From: Pelodera strongyloides
Lineage: Eukaryota; Nematoda; Chromadorea; Rhabditida; Rhabditidae
Assembly: GCA_036852015.1 (NCBI GenBank)
Contig: JAANDG010000283.1
Location: 1 to 64,000 of the forward strand
Length of the DNA stretch: 64,000 nucleotides
Direction of reading: 5' to 3'
The notes beneath the pieces are model-generated. The model did not search any database. It was not told where the DNA came from and saw only the letters and a program-made list of their open reading frames with translations. Of this stretch, positions 36,340-50,235 are shown one piece after another; position 1 is the first letter of the stretch; each line of letters opens with the position of its first letter. The position numbers and the translations under genes are program-made.

Positions 36340-38155
36340 ACACAACAAAATAACTGGACAAATATGTACACATGGAGAATAAGCTTAGGAAAGGAAGAGG
36401 GAAATGTAAATAAGGAAAATACCGATTTGAAAGTGTTTTTAGATTAAAAACCTTTTGCGGTTACTAAATAACTACGGGAGTTTCTCCTCGCTAATACACC
36501 AGCTCGTTACAGATGCATAAGACCAAGACGGATATAAAGTGCTAAGGGCAAGCCATGGACTAGGCCTCCAAATCTACAAAAATGTTATTACACTGTACCC
36601 CGCCTTCCCAAGGAGTACGGAAAACCCTATGCCACATAAAACTAAAGAAATAAGAAAATAAAATAATGAGTTCAACAATAAAGATCTATAGATACACATT
36701 GGGCATGCACAGAAGTCTCCCCATGTGCAAGACACAATTCGGATGAGTAAATGGATCGAATTCAATAACGCGTTCATTCACTATTAAAGGGAATATGTAA
36801 GCACTCAAAATGAGCAAAACAACTGCGAAACTAAAGTTTCCACACCAGACATGAATTTAAGTAGGCGACTGAATATGTAAATTCGAATATTCTCATTTGC
36901 ATGCAAATATGTCGCTGTTGCATGCTATATGCCGATGTATGCACACATATGCAAAATTATTTGCTCCATCAGCACTGCCGTGTAAGCCAGGGGGTCAAGC
37001 AACGCGTTTACTATGGAAAAGATGAACTTTGAAAATCATTTTCTTTTAAATGGGAAACTTTTAACAATTTTTGTTGTTGTTTCCTTAATGAGGAACACAC
37101 ATTCTATTAATACAGCTTAACTTCAAAAAGGGCATACATATTCCCTTTAACATAATAATAATAAAACTTTTCAAAGCGGGCCGGCGAAAAAAAAAAAAAT
37201 AAATGCGCGGGCTTCCACTATGCGTTGCAACTACGGTATAGCAAACAAATTTTATAGTCTGTAATTAGCATACAAATTAGCATGCGAATAAAATACACGT
37301 AGACTAAATTCTTATTCTAATTTACACTTTCGACTTTTAGTCGTCTGTTGCGGCTGCTTCCAGAATCGTCTGATGAAGTGAGTTTTATTTTTGTTTATAT
37401 ATTGTAGATTTGAATTTTTTTGTAGTTCTCAGCTATTCTATAGCTTCCATACGTATCACAACTGAGTTTAAGACCACTTTGGATTGATTCCTTGAATGTT
37501 ACCTTGTATTTCGGTAACTTTATTTTGCTAATATCTTCTTTTTTTCAACTTGGAATGATCAACTACGAGGACGATCAACTAAGAAATGAAGTGAATGCTA
37601 CAATGGTACAAAACTATCAGGATTGGTTGAAGGAATTGGAAATGGTCAGTTGTCTGTGTTTACTAATCACTTGCAACAGTGGGTTCCAAATAGAATACAA
37701 AAACCTTGCCGATGCACTTAATTTGGACGAATTGCGTTTTATTGCAATTGTAACTAAAGGAAGGGCTTTATCGTAAGCCGGAACTAGCAATATTGTGCAA
37801 AAAGTAGACGCCGCGCAGTAAAATGGGTACGCTACATAGCGTAGCGCAGCTAGTCTAGAGTGCGCGGGGGGACGCACTAATGTCGAACCAGTTGCGCACA
37901 ATTGGCGCACGTGTTTCCTCTGATAGCTGCGCCGGATGTGCGCGGACTTATTACCACCTGTATTACTATCTATGTAGCCCTATATAATTGTCTCGTAGTT
38001 ATTCTGTTGTTTTAGTGTAACTCTGTTTGGTCATTCATTCAACTTTACTCAAACCTACCGTGGATTCGTACGCAACAAGGCGGATGAGAGCGATCTAGTT
38101 CGAGGGAATACGGGAGGGACGCGTAAGTGTCCCCACAGGTACGCGAAACAGCAAT
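36340..38155. other. Intergenic, one possible plus-strand exon
   Basis: Around 37556-37643 a plus-strand frame reads INYEDDQLRNEVNATMVQ and onward to a GTCAGT donor-like site, with protein-like composition. No partner exon in the right phase was found, so it is not called as a gene. Nothing else was recognised. Confidence 0.35.
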
Positions 38156-38159
38156 GACC

Positions 38160-38710
38160 GGTAAAATGAAAAATGAGCGCATCCCAGACGGGAGTGCGAC
38201 CTGGACGAGACCCTTCCGAAAGGTGTTTCGCTGGGTGTGTACGGGTAAGTGAGGTAAGATCAGGCCCCCAGGCCACCAGTGCTCGCCCGGCCCTGCGGCG
38301 GGCTGGTACCGCGGCACAGGCGACGCGAAGGGACGCTGGCGCTATCGAGGAGCGGCAGGGGAGATGCGGCTTGTGGAAGAGGTAGCGAGGAGGGGACGGA
38401 AGCGGAGGAGAGGAGGTGAGTTGGCGGGTCATTGAGGTGGTTGATTAGTATATTAGGGGTGCGGCAATGGGAGTAGTAGGGGGAGTTCTCACTAAGGCAA
38501 CTTATGGTAGTGAAATGGTAGTAGGAATAGTCTACATAGGGATTGTTGCTGGGGTGCTTGTGTTTTGAGAAACCGATTAGTTTTTTCTAGATGTGGTTTT
38601 ATTGAGGTTTCTCAAAGATGGGTATTCTAGTGTGTAATTTAAGTGTAGAAGTCTGGGGACTCATCTGAATATCATCTAAGCTCTCTCTCTCTCTCTTTCT
38701 CTCTTTATAT
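38160..38710 (+). repeat. Dispersed repeat, copy B (partner at 20790-21345)
   Basis: It has the same block order as copy A: ATGAGCGCATCCCAGACGG, a GC-rich centre, GGACTCATCTGAATATCATC and a CT/TC run at 38683-38716. The GC-rich centre here is longer and richer in GC than in copy A. Confidence 0.65.
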
Positions 38711-39055
38711 CTCTCTCAGTGATAGTTTAATTGTAGTTCTTGCTTACGCGGACTACGGTGATTTTTTTACACTCTTGAACCATTTGATACAATCTTTTTG
38801 ACGGGTTTTTATAATCTTTCTTACACTTTGGCACTATCTCGGTGCTAAGGCAGCTATGCATAGTTCAATCCTACGCATACGCAGCAGTCTTATACTATGA
38901 ACTTACTTTTTTTGAAACTCTCTGACACTTCTATTTTGCAGCTCTCAATGAGCTGAATTCCCTCGATTACATTTCGCGTTGTATGTCATTGTTTGTTGGT
39001 TTCTGAATAAATATTTATAAAAAAATGTTTTTGTTTATTGGTTTGTTTGTTTTTT

Positions 39056-39060
<5 letters not shown>

Positions 39061-39097
<37 letters not shown>
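39061..39097. repeat. Poly-T tract (37 T)
   Basis: An uninterrupted T run flanked by GTTTGTTT words. The length is likely unstable and prone to assembly error. Confidence 0.95.
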
Positions 39098-39098
<1 letters not shown>

Positions 39099-39099
39099 G

Positions 39100-40070
39100 T
39101 TTGTTTGTTTTGCGCGTTTGGTAATAAAGCATATACATTGTATTTTCCATTCTGACTGCTGTAAAGTGATTGTTTGAGTTGATTTTGACTTATTTTCTTT
39201 TGCGCGAGCTAGCCAGCTTGTGATGTAATCTTGAATCCGAGTTTGGAGTAATGTAGATCGACTAGAAACCGGCTTATGAATAATGTTACGGTTACGGTAA
39301 TGCTGTATTGGTTGCGGTTGCGCTTACGGTAATTCCCTTGGTTGCGGTTACGATAATTATTATTATTATAATATTACTTATAAACCATATTAATATTATA
39401 ATTCTTTATTGGTTGCGGATGCGGTAGTTCTTTATCTTTATGTCTTTATCTTCATTGCTAAGTTGGAATAATGTCTTATCCTCTGTCGTATGTGGTGCGC
39501 TCTAACAATAGGATTACTGTACGACCGTTAGTGTTGAGACATGCTCAATCACCAAAAGACATCATAAAGCATTATATTATGACGAGATTTTCTAGCAAAA
39601 ACATATTTTGACGATTCTCATGCGCCTTGAATTATGACTGTTGTATATTGATTGAAATACATGTCTCATTTGTTTTCTTTAGCGCGGGTTGTAATTTGTT
39701 GGCCATTTGTCGAGGTGACGGTCATTTTTAACATTAGCGAGAATGTTAACCCACAAGTCTTACATATAGTCCTGCGGTCCTGCGTCCGCAGTTGGTTTAC
39801 TATAGCTAAATATGTTATTGTTGCTAACATAATCGGTGTATTCTGCATAAACGGCATCGTTGCTGAACAATTGGTAAAAGAAAATCGTGTTAGTATGCAC
39901 ACAGTGGTCGCCCTCGGATAAATGGCGAACGCATGGCTCAGGTGCGGCGAACTTTTTATAAAGGGTAGTAGGTCCGTGAGCCAATGCCAAAATAACTGAC
40001 ACGGAAGCATCAACATACGGAAAGTACGGTAAATTTAAAAGAATTGTCGTTGGTGCGTCACTGAGAGCCG
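39100..40070. other. Intergenic, no recognised gene
   Basis: It includes short GGTTGCGGTTRCGGTAATT repeats near 39290-39430. No exon chain was recognised. Confidence 0.4.
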
Positions 40071-40403
40071 ATGAGTTGCGCGCCGCACCATTTCGGGAAA
40101 CAAAATGCGCGCCGCAAAGGAATGGGAAACAAAATGTGAATACCACTTTATTCAGACATACAATCATCACACATAGACTTAAGCATGTAGAATCCAGGGT
40201 CCCGTTTTGCTCTCGAAGTCGGGGATCTTCATTTTTAGCTCCAATCCAAGGCGGTGTCTCTTAGCCGATGTGTTCCATAGAGTGAAGTAGACGGTAGAAG
40301 ACGGCACAGAAGATAATACAGAGCGAAAGGTCCGTCCTAAGGCTAGGCAAGGGGAGCGCCTTAACTTTATTCCCGACGCCGTGGCATGTTTGCAAGATGG
40401 TAG

Positions 40404-40474
40404 CACTGGGCGGGATTCGAACCCGGGTCGTATGGGTGAGAGACGAGAACTTTGCCAGTGAGCCACGACGCCCC
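40404..40474 (-). ncRNA. tRNA-like pol III promoter segment (SINE head or tRNA relic)
   Basis: On the minus strand TGGCTCACTGG fits an A box and GGTTCGAATCC is a perfect B box, at tRNA-like spacing. The loop CTCTCAC would give a Glu-CUC-like anticodon, but neither the anticodon stem nor the acceptor stem pairs well. It is more likely the head of a tRNA-derived SINE whose body runs toward ~40190 than a working tRNA. Confidence 0.5.
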
Positions 40475-40658
40475 CTGCGCGCGGAATAGAAATGGCGCGC
40501 AAAGTGTTTCCCGAAAAGGTGCGGAAATGGTGCGGGGCGCAACTTGCGCCCCGCACCATTTCCGTACCTTTTCGGCAACGTTTTTGAAAGCGCTCGGAGG
40601 ATCTGCCGTAAGTGCAGTTGTTGTACTAATATTTTTCCGCAAGCACAGATCTAGCATG

Positions 40659-40738
40659 TGTTGTGTGGCCGAGTGGTCTAAGGCGCTGTTCAGAGAAAGT
40701 ACCTAACAAGAGTGTAGGGTTCGCATCCAGCACGCTGC
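40659..40738 (+). ncRNA. Degenerate tRNA-Leu/Ser-like segment
   Basis: TGGCCGAGTGGTCTAAGGC is a typical class II tRNA D-arm and A box, and GGTTCGCATCC is a B box with one mismatch. The anticodon stem and the acceptor ends do not pair convincingly. I interpret it as a tRNA pseudogene or SINE head rather than a functional tRNA. Confidence 0.5.
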
Positions 40739-40996
40739 TTTCATTTTGCAGTTGTTACTTTTCCCGCACCTTTTCGGCAACGGTTTGGGGGTGTTTCCCG
40801 CAACAGTTTGGGGGTGTTTCCCGCACCAAAACGGCAACCAAAGACGGTGAGAAAACTTTTGCGGCGCGCATCAAATTCTTTTGCGGGAAACACCCCCAAA
40901 CTGTTGCCGCGCGCAACTCTTGAGTTTCGTTGGTTGGTCGAATAATGGAGAACGAAAAAGAATAACCATGTTTCATGAAATGCATAACAAACTTAC

Positions 40997-41114
40997 TCAA
41001 GAAACACGAGCAATTTTCGAGGCATAAATAAATGCCGACCGAGGGATCAAAAAATTGATGGTTTCTAACGTATCCAGTCGAAGAAAACACTTCTACACGC
41101 ATTTTTAGGCTCAT
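40997..41114 (-). CDS. Possible first exon of an unidentified gene
   Basis: The minus-strand frame starts MSLKMRVEVFSSTGY and runs 39 codons to a strong worm donor, GTAAGTTTG. No following exon was found; the next ~900 bp toward lower coordinates is the composite element 40077-40920. The call rests on the start and donor only. Confidence 0.22.
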
Positions 41115-41732
41115 TATACTTCTTGATGTAAACGACCAGCTCAGTGACCCAAACAGATTTCAATATTTTTATTAAAAATAAATAAAACCTCATTTGCAGG
41201 CACCAGAATTAAAAACAAAAACAGAGCTCGACTGCCACATTTTCTCCAGCAGCTCAATAATTGTGAAAAATCAATTTTATAATGATGGTTTATTGGTTAA
41301 CAATCAATACAACGAAAGAACGTCAACCAAAGGGAACCCTAAGACCCCGCGCTTCACACTTAACTTATCACATAATGGGAAAAGTATACGGTATAAAGAT
41401 GAATAATAATTAACAAACATTCAATACATCTACCTACAGATCTCGCTAAAGAATCTAGTCGAAAATATGTAATAAGGCATGCTGCAGACGACCTACGACA
41501 ATCAATTTCTTAAACTGCACAATGTACCTCGCAAATCCTTCTCACAAATGGGGGAAATTTAACCATGAGAGAATTTTACCATGAGACTGTGAAAACTGCG
41601 CTGAACAACGCGAATAACGAGTGAGCTAATTGACATCTATACAAAAATACCGCATTGTGATCCTCTAACCCGACTAATTATAAGTTACAATTGAAAAATG
41701 TAATGTATACATAAGTTTACACTCGAATAAAA

Positions 41733-44050
41733 TTACATTAGATCATGGGAAGCCTTGTCCGGGATTTCTCCTTTGTGGTCTTTTGGGAGTGCACGAGCCT
41801 CATATGTAGCGATTACAACCTAAAAGTTGCATAATAATTAATCAAGGACCAAGATCACGATCATGCTAGAAGTAAATTTGTCGGTTCCCTTTAAACGCAT
41901 TGAACTACAAAGTACAGTACAATTACTGATTTTTATCGTTTTTTGCAGAAGCACTCATATGGACTTCCTTTACTTATGTTTTGTGCGCAACGCGATACTT
42001 TGGCCAGTGTGTCGTCTACAAAAAACGGGTGGGCCCAGCATGGCGGCCCAGCCCATCCATTTCGGGCATGGTGTAGGCGGCGCACCTGCCCATGGGCCAG
42101 GTGTAGGCCGGAGGACTGGGCTCTTCAACTTTCGCGTGTATTTTAGTTCGCCTACATGACGCTCACATCGGGCCCACATCAGGCGCACCAGCCGCCCACC
42201 TTTTCTGTGTCTCTCGAGCAGCTTTCCCATTAGTGGGCGAGGTGTAGGCGAGGTTTCGGGCCCAGTCTAGGCCGCGCACCGACCAAGTCTCCTCAGTGCA
42301 CGTTGCTCACGAGGTTACATATAACGAGTTCCCATTTCCACACATAAAACTAACCCTTTCTCTGATTTCCTGTTGAAATTCTCCACGTAGTCCGATAAAT
42401 GTAATCTTCGTCGCGTCAGCTCCAAAATTGCTTGAAACATGAATACTCAAATGAGTGAGATTGTTGAATTTAGATGCCTTCAGTGCGTAGTCCACAGAGC
42501 CTGGAAAAGAGAAGAGTAAAATAAGAAAAAGGACGAAATTATATGAGTTTTTACAAACAAAAATCCCAAAAAATCGTCATGTTGCACAAAAATGTATAGC
42601 GGTGATGACCACCTTGTGCTCGCATCAACTGCATGTATTCCCAAAAAATTGCACAGTTAGAATTAGCATTATGGATACACAATGCACAAAATAACATTCC
42701 GAAGAACTTCTTTTGGAACAAAATGGTAAGCCTTGAAGCACTGGTAACTTCGAAATCTTCGACTTCGAAATGAATAACTCAATACCCACCTGTAGTGTCC
42801 TGTTTTAGGTCAATTTCCTGTTCGGGAGAGAGGGCACAGTCGTCGAAAGACATGTAAATTAACGTTGATTTAGATCATCATACAATTATGAGCTACTTGA
42901 ACAACTGCAAAAAATGGATACGCCTATGTTCCCGATTCTCGCCAACGAGCTTCCAGTCCAAGCAGAGCGATTAGTATTACCCCAATGAATGAATGAACGG
43001 TTCTCAGATCGATAATCTACAGTATTCCAGAAAGTTTCTACTGTATCCCAGACGGCAAAAACACCCACCGACTCTCTATCCTTGAATAGTCTTATCTTAG
43101 CGGGGCTCGATTCATCCCCATCGCTGATCATCACAAGCCCAGTGATCTTTACATGACCTAAACAAAAATACATAACTCACAATGAATGCTTACGACCTTC
43201 CAGTTACATCAGCGTAAAGATGTTTCACCAAGGCCTACACGACACTGCTAGGCAAAAATGGTAATAGGAACAATAGACGGTGTCTCAACGACTTGCATAC
43301 ATGTAATGCAAATCATTGAGACCACAGGACTACAATACCAATACCCTTCCATAAACGTTCCTAACCTGTAAACGGAATGTTGAATAAGAGTTCTTCGTCG
43401 GCATCACTCTCCACGAATTTGTCCCTGAAACGAACAAGAGTATGCCTAACCAACCTTGCCTTGGTTACGGTAACTAATTATCTAGCCGTATCTAAAGTAA
43501 GACAAGCTAAGGTACCGCTTGCCTAGCACAAGTTATCAACAGCGTGTGGTGGCATGGAAGAACTACACGAGTGCTACAATACTATGGAAAAACGATGCTT
43601 CAAAATATAAACATAATAAAAAGTTAAACACTCACTTGTCGAGTCTCTCTTCCCACGGTCTAAACACAAGCTTTCCCGAATCGTCGACTGTCTCGTTTAG
43701 TGTTGACATCTGGAAGGAATACGTATCATGTTGCTTTTGCCTCTAGATTATATCATATTATGACGAAAGGCTACAGAGTAGTCCAAACCTTCACTCTCCT
43801 TGAAGCTAATTCAAAATGGGTCACAAGAACACGGACTCACCAAGCGAGTGCGCAGTATCACCACATCCTATACGCATACTATACCTACAGTAACCCTTAC
43901 AAAGAAAACAAACCTGTAACCTGCAACCCTCACCTTATCTTTATCGATATACCGGTGCATATCATATCTGGTCCCCTCTTCGGCTACTATACTATCGCCA
44001 ATTTCGTGCGAGCATCCACCATTTCCATGACCATGACCGTGGTCACACAT
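41733..44050 (-). CDS. PITHD1: PITH domain-containing protein, PITHD1 family
   Basis: Seven exons: 44050-43934, 43709-43636, 43424-43366, 43157-43069, 42853-42790, 42500-42355, 41819-41733. They close to 211 aa, the usual length of PITHD1 proteins. The product starts with a His/Gly-rich segment (MCDHGHGHGNGGCSH). The PITH domain follows, with FVESDADEELLFNIPFT, MSFDD, HLSIHVSSNFGADATK and FIGLRGEF, closely matching the animal family. PITH is also the C-terminal domain of the proteasome-associated thioredoxin-like protein TXNL1; PITHD1 itself has been linked to proteasome binding. All intron phases agree. One intron (43068-42854) ends in TTTAC instead of TTTAG before ATGTCTTTC. The last intron holds a GC-rich insertion. 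cyy-1 lies 1.5 kb upstream on the same strand. C. elegans counterpart, from memory, ZK353.9. Confidence 0.94.
42019..42293. mobile_element. GC-rich insertion in the last PITHD1 intron
   Basis: This 275 bp patch is far richer in GC than the rest of the intron. It repeats GGTGTAGGC / GGCGCACC words in both orientations and has GGGCCCAG near both ends (42031 and 42259). It looks like a degenerate inverted-repeat element; family and target site are unknown. Confidence 0.55.
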
Positions 44051-44062
44051 TACTCTGAACTC
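44051..44062 (-). promoter_or_regulatory. Possible trans-splice acceptor upstream of the PITHD1 start
   Basis: On the minus strand GAGTTCAG ends four bases before the ATG, a position where spliced-leader acceptors often lie in nematodes. It cannot be separated from a cis acceptor by sequence alone. Confidence 0.35.
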
Positions 44063-44529
44063 AATTAAAAGAACTTACTGGGATGGGAAGTTAGTAAAGA
44101 ACAAACAAAACTTAAACTAAAAACCCAAAAACATGCAAGTTATAGTTATCCAAAATGTTAGAGACATAATCACCTACAATTTAAAACTAGAACTCACAAC
44201 CACGATTGCGACCAACTCAATAGAGAACCCATACCTCTTTGGAGAAATCCTTACACGATAAAGAACAGGCCAAATACCAATCAATAAATACGATTATGTT
44301 CATCAAACACAAACTACTAATTAGACAGATATGTTTATTGATAAGAAACAATCATAAACATAACTTAAACACATAAAACTCTATTCCTCTAGCAATAGTT
44401 CATAGGGAGACAGCAGTATATACTTTCGTTACTAAAATGCACAATGTTTTACGTTTAACTAGAACAAATTCTCACACTTTTTGAGCTGTAATGTATATGA
44501 TTATAACGATATATACTTAGAAAGGTTAA

Positions 44530-44718
44530 AGCGAAATACCGCACATGTAAATGAACATTTATAATAAAAAATCGAGCTAAATTCGAGCAAATTAGCATAA
44601 TTACGCAAGAATTCATTTGATTTGATTCATCAATTATTCTAATTTATGTTCATTTGCATACGCTGCATAAGAATGCTGGTGTACTCGATGCGTTTCAAAA
44701 ACCGGCCGGTATTTCGCT
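44530..44718. mobile_element. TTAA-flanked MITE, AGCGAAATACC family, copy 1
   Basis: AGCGAAATACC at the left pairs with GGTATTTCGCT at the right, and TTAA flanks both sides. The right arm keeps GTTTCAAAAACCGGCCGGTA, while the left arm is diverged after CCGCACATG. It lies between cyy-1 and PITHD1. Confidence 0.88.
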
Positions 44719-44722
44719 TTAA

Positions 44723-45572
44723 ACAATCCAATATTATTATATTCAACATAACAAGGGGTTAGTAACGTTAATCCTAACAATCAGATACAGCACACATACT
44801 TCAAAACTATTATGGCGGCAAGCAGGTAGAAATATAAAATAAACCAAATCAAATTATCAAATATTAAAAAAATCGCAATGATCATTTGGTCCCGTCAAAT
44901 AATGAATAGACACATTTAATATTTAAAAACTGAATTTAAATGTTCAAACTATTAATAAAAAATCCTAAAATTATGCAACGTCGAGGCAAATGAAAATAAT
45001 AAATAAATATCCAAAAAAGGAGTAACACATTTCATTACGGAAATTTCGGTGGCACATAATGTATTAAAACGAAAACTCTCAGCCTATGTCGGGAAAGATT
45101 TAATCAAACTCAAACAGAAAAATAAGATAGGTTAGGCAAAAAAGTATCTGTCTTCATTGCTGGTGTTAATCATAACAGTTTTAATTAAAAAAAACAATAA
45201 ATAAAAAAGCACCCAATAAATCAATGGTTATTAAATATAATACATGTCTCGTGTACACATCACCAAAATTAAAGGTCAACTTTAACGAGTGTGTCAAATA
45301 GAAAATAATAAGAGGGTTAAAAAAGGACAGAAGCAGAACGAACCAAGATAATCCGATATGACGTTTTGACGAAAAAAAGGATCTGCTCGACTGACCGTCA
45401 CAGAGTCCCTTTCCGCACAAAACTTCTTTTCTGGGGATTTAGATGCAAAGGCCATTACTGATACTAACTTGGCTCATGTTTCAACTGTTTAAGTCCAAAA
45501 ATTGCAAAGACAGAACAAACGACTTTAGTGTATTAGAAGAATAAGAATATCATCAGATTAAAATACCCAACC
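44723..45572. other. Gap between cyy-1 and PITHD1
   Basis: AT-rich sequence downstream of the cyy-1 stop. No exon was recognised. The 79-codon minus-strand frame at 45181-45420 has low-complexity hydrophobic composition and no support. Confidence 0.5.
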
Positions 45573-49662
<4,090 letters not shown>

Positions 49663-49676
49663 CGCTAAAACATAAA
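49663..49676 (-). promoter_or_regulatory. Possible trans-splice acceptor just upstream of the cyy-1 start
   Basis: On the minus strand TTTATGTTTTAG is followed by CG and the ATG. A good 3' splice site two bases from the start codon is typical of nematode genes that receive a spliced leader. Which leader (SL1 or SL2) cannot be told. The upstream gene on the same strand stops 574 bases away. Confidence 0.5.
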
Positions 49677-50235
49677 TTGCGATTTAAGTAAAGTAGAAAG
49701 ACTCGAAATTCACATTTAGAACCTTACTATTCACTAGTGATAAACACATACACTACATACTCGCTTACGTTGTAAGACCTCGAATAGCATAATTATTTCA
49801 AGTTTAACTGAAAACCATAAAAGCATGCACCACCACCACCATAAAAAAATGAGAGAAACAAACTGACCTAAACAATATTTCCCGGATACTCCCAATAATA
49901 ATAAGAACGGATAGTGTTGATTGCGAGCAGGAACTTACTTACTGAACCAGTGACGGAAAAAGATCATAATCTCACCCGTTTTACCTAAAAAAAATATCAT
50001 GGAATATTTTCAACTTTTACGCCCAAAAAATCGAATACAAGAGATTGAAATGTGGAGATACGAGGAGTGACATACGCGTATAAAAGGTAGAGCGCAAAAG
50101 CATTTTGTGATCAAAAATAAGCAATAAGTAAACATCAATTGGATTAGTGTTATGCCGCCCTCTAGTTCTTTCATTCGCTACCCAGATTAACCAAGAATTG
50201 TTATTCATTGGTAAGTAGTGACTATGTGGTCAATT

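Larger units (their letters stand above)
40077..40920. mobile_element. Composite element with GCGCGCCGCAAC-type repeats and two tRNA-like heads
   Basis: GCGCGCCGCACCATTTCGGG at the left and GTTGCCGCGCGCAAC at the right are related inverted ends. Repeated CCCGCACC/TTTCGGCAAC words lie inside, including a hairpin at 40515-40570 (GGTGCGGAAATGGTGCGGGG against its inverse) and GTTTGGGGGTGTTTCCCGCA units inverted at 40787-40912. The two tRNA-like segments are listed separately. Exact borders and target site are unclear. Confidence 0.5.

Noticed and set aside
38055..38432. 125-codon minus-strand frame rich in proline and arginine
   Set aside because: It lies in the GC-rich part of a dispersed repeat and its partner copy keeps neither frame nor length.
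40659..40738. Functional tRNA-Leu or tRNA-Ser gene
   Set aside because: The D-arm is good, but the anticodon and acceptor stems do not pair and the B box is imperfect.
42886..43173. 95-codon frame running past GVFAVWDTVETFW as PITHD1 coding sequence
   Set aside because: Homology stops at RLFKDRES, just before a GTGGGT donor; the remainder is intron.
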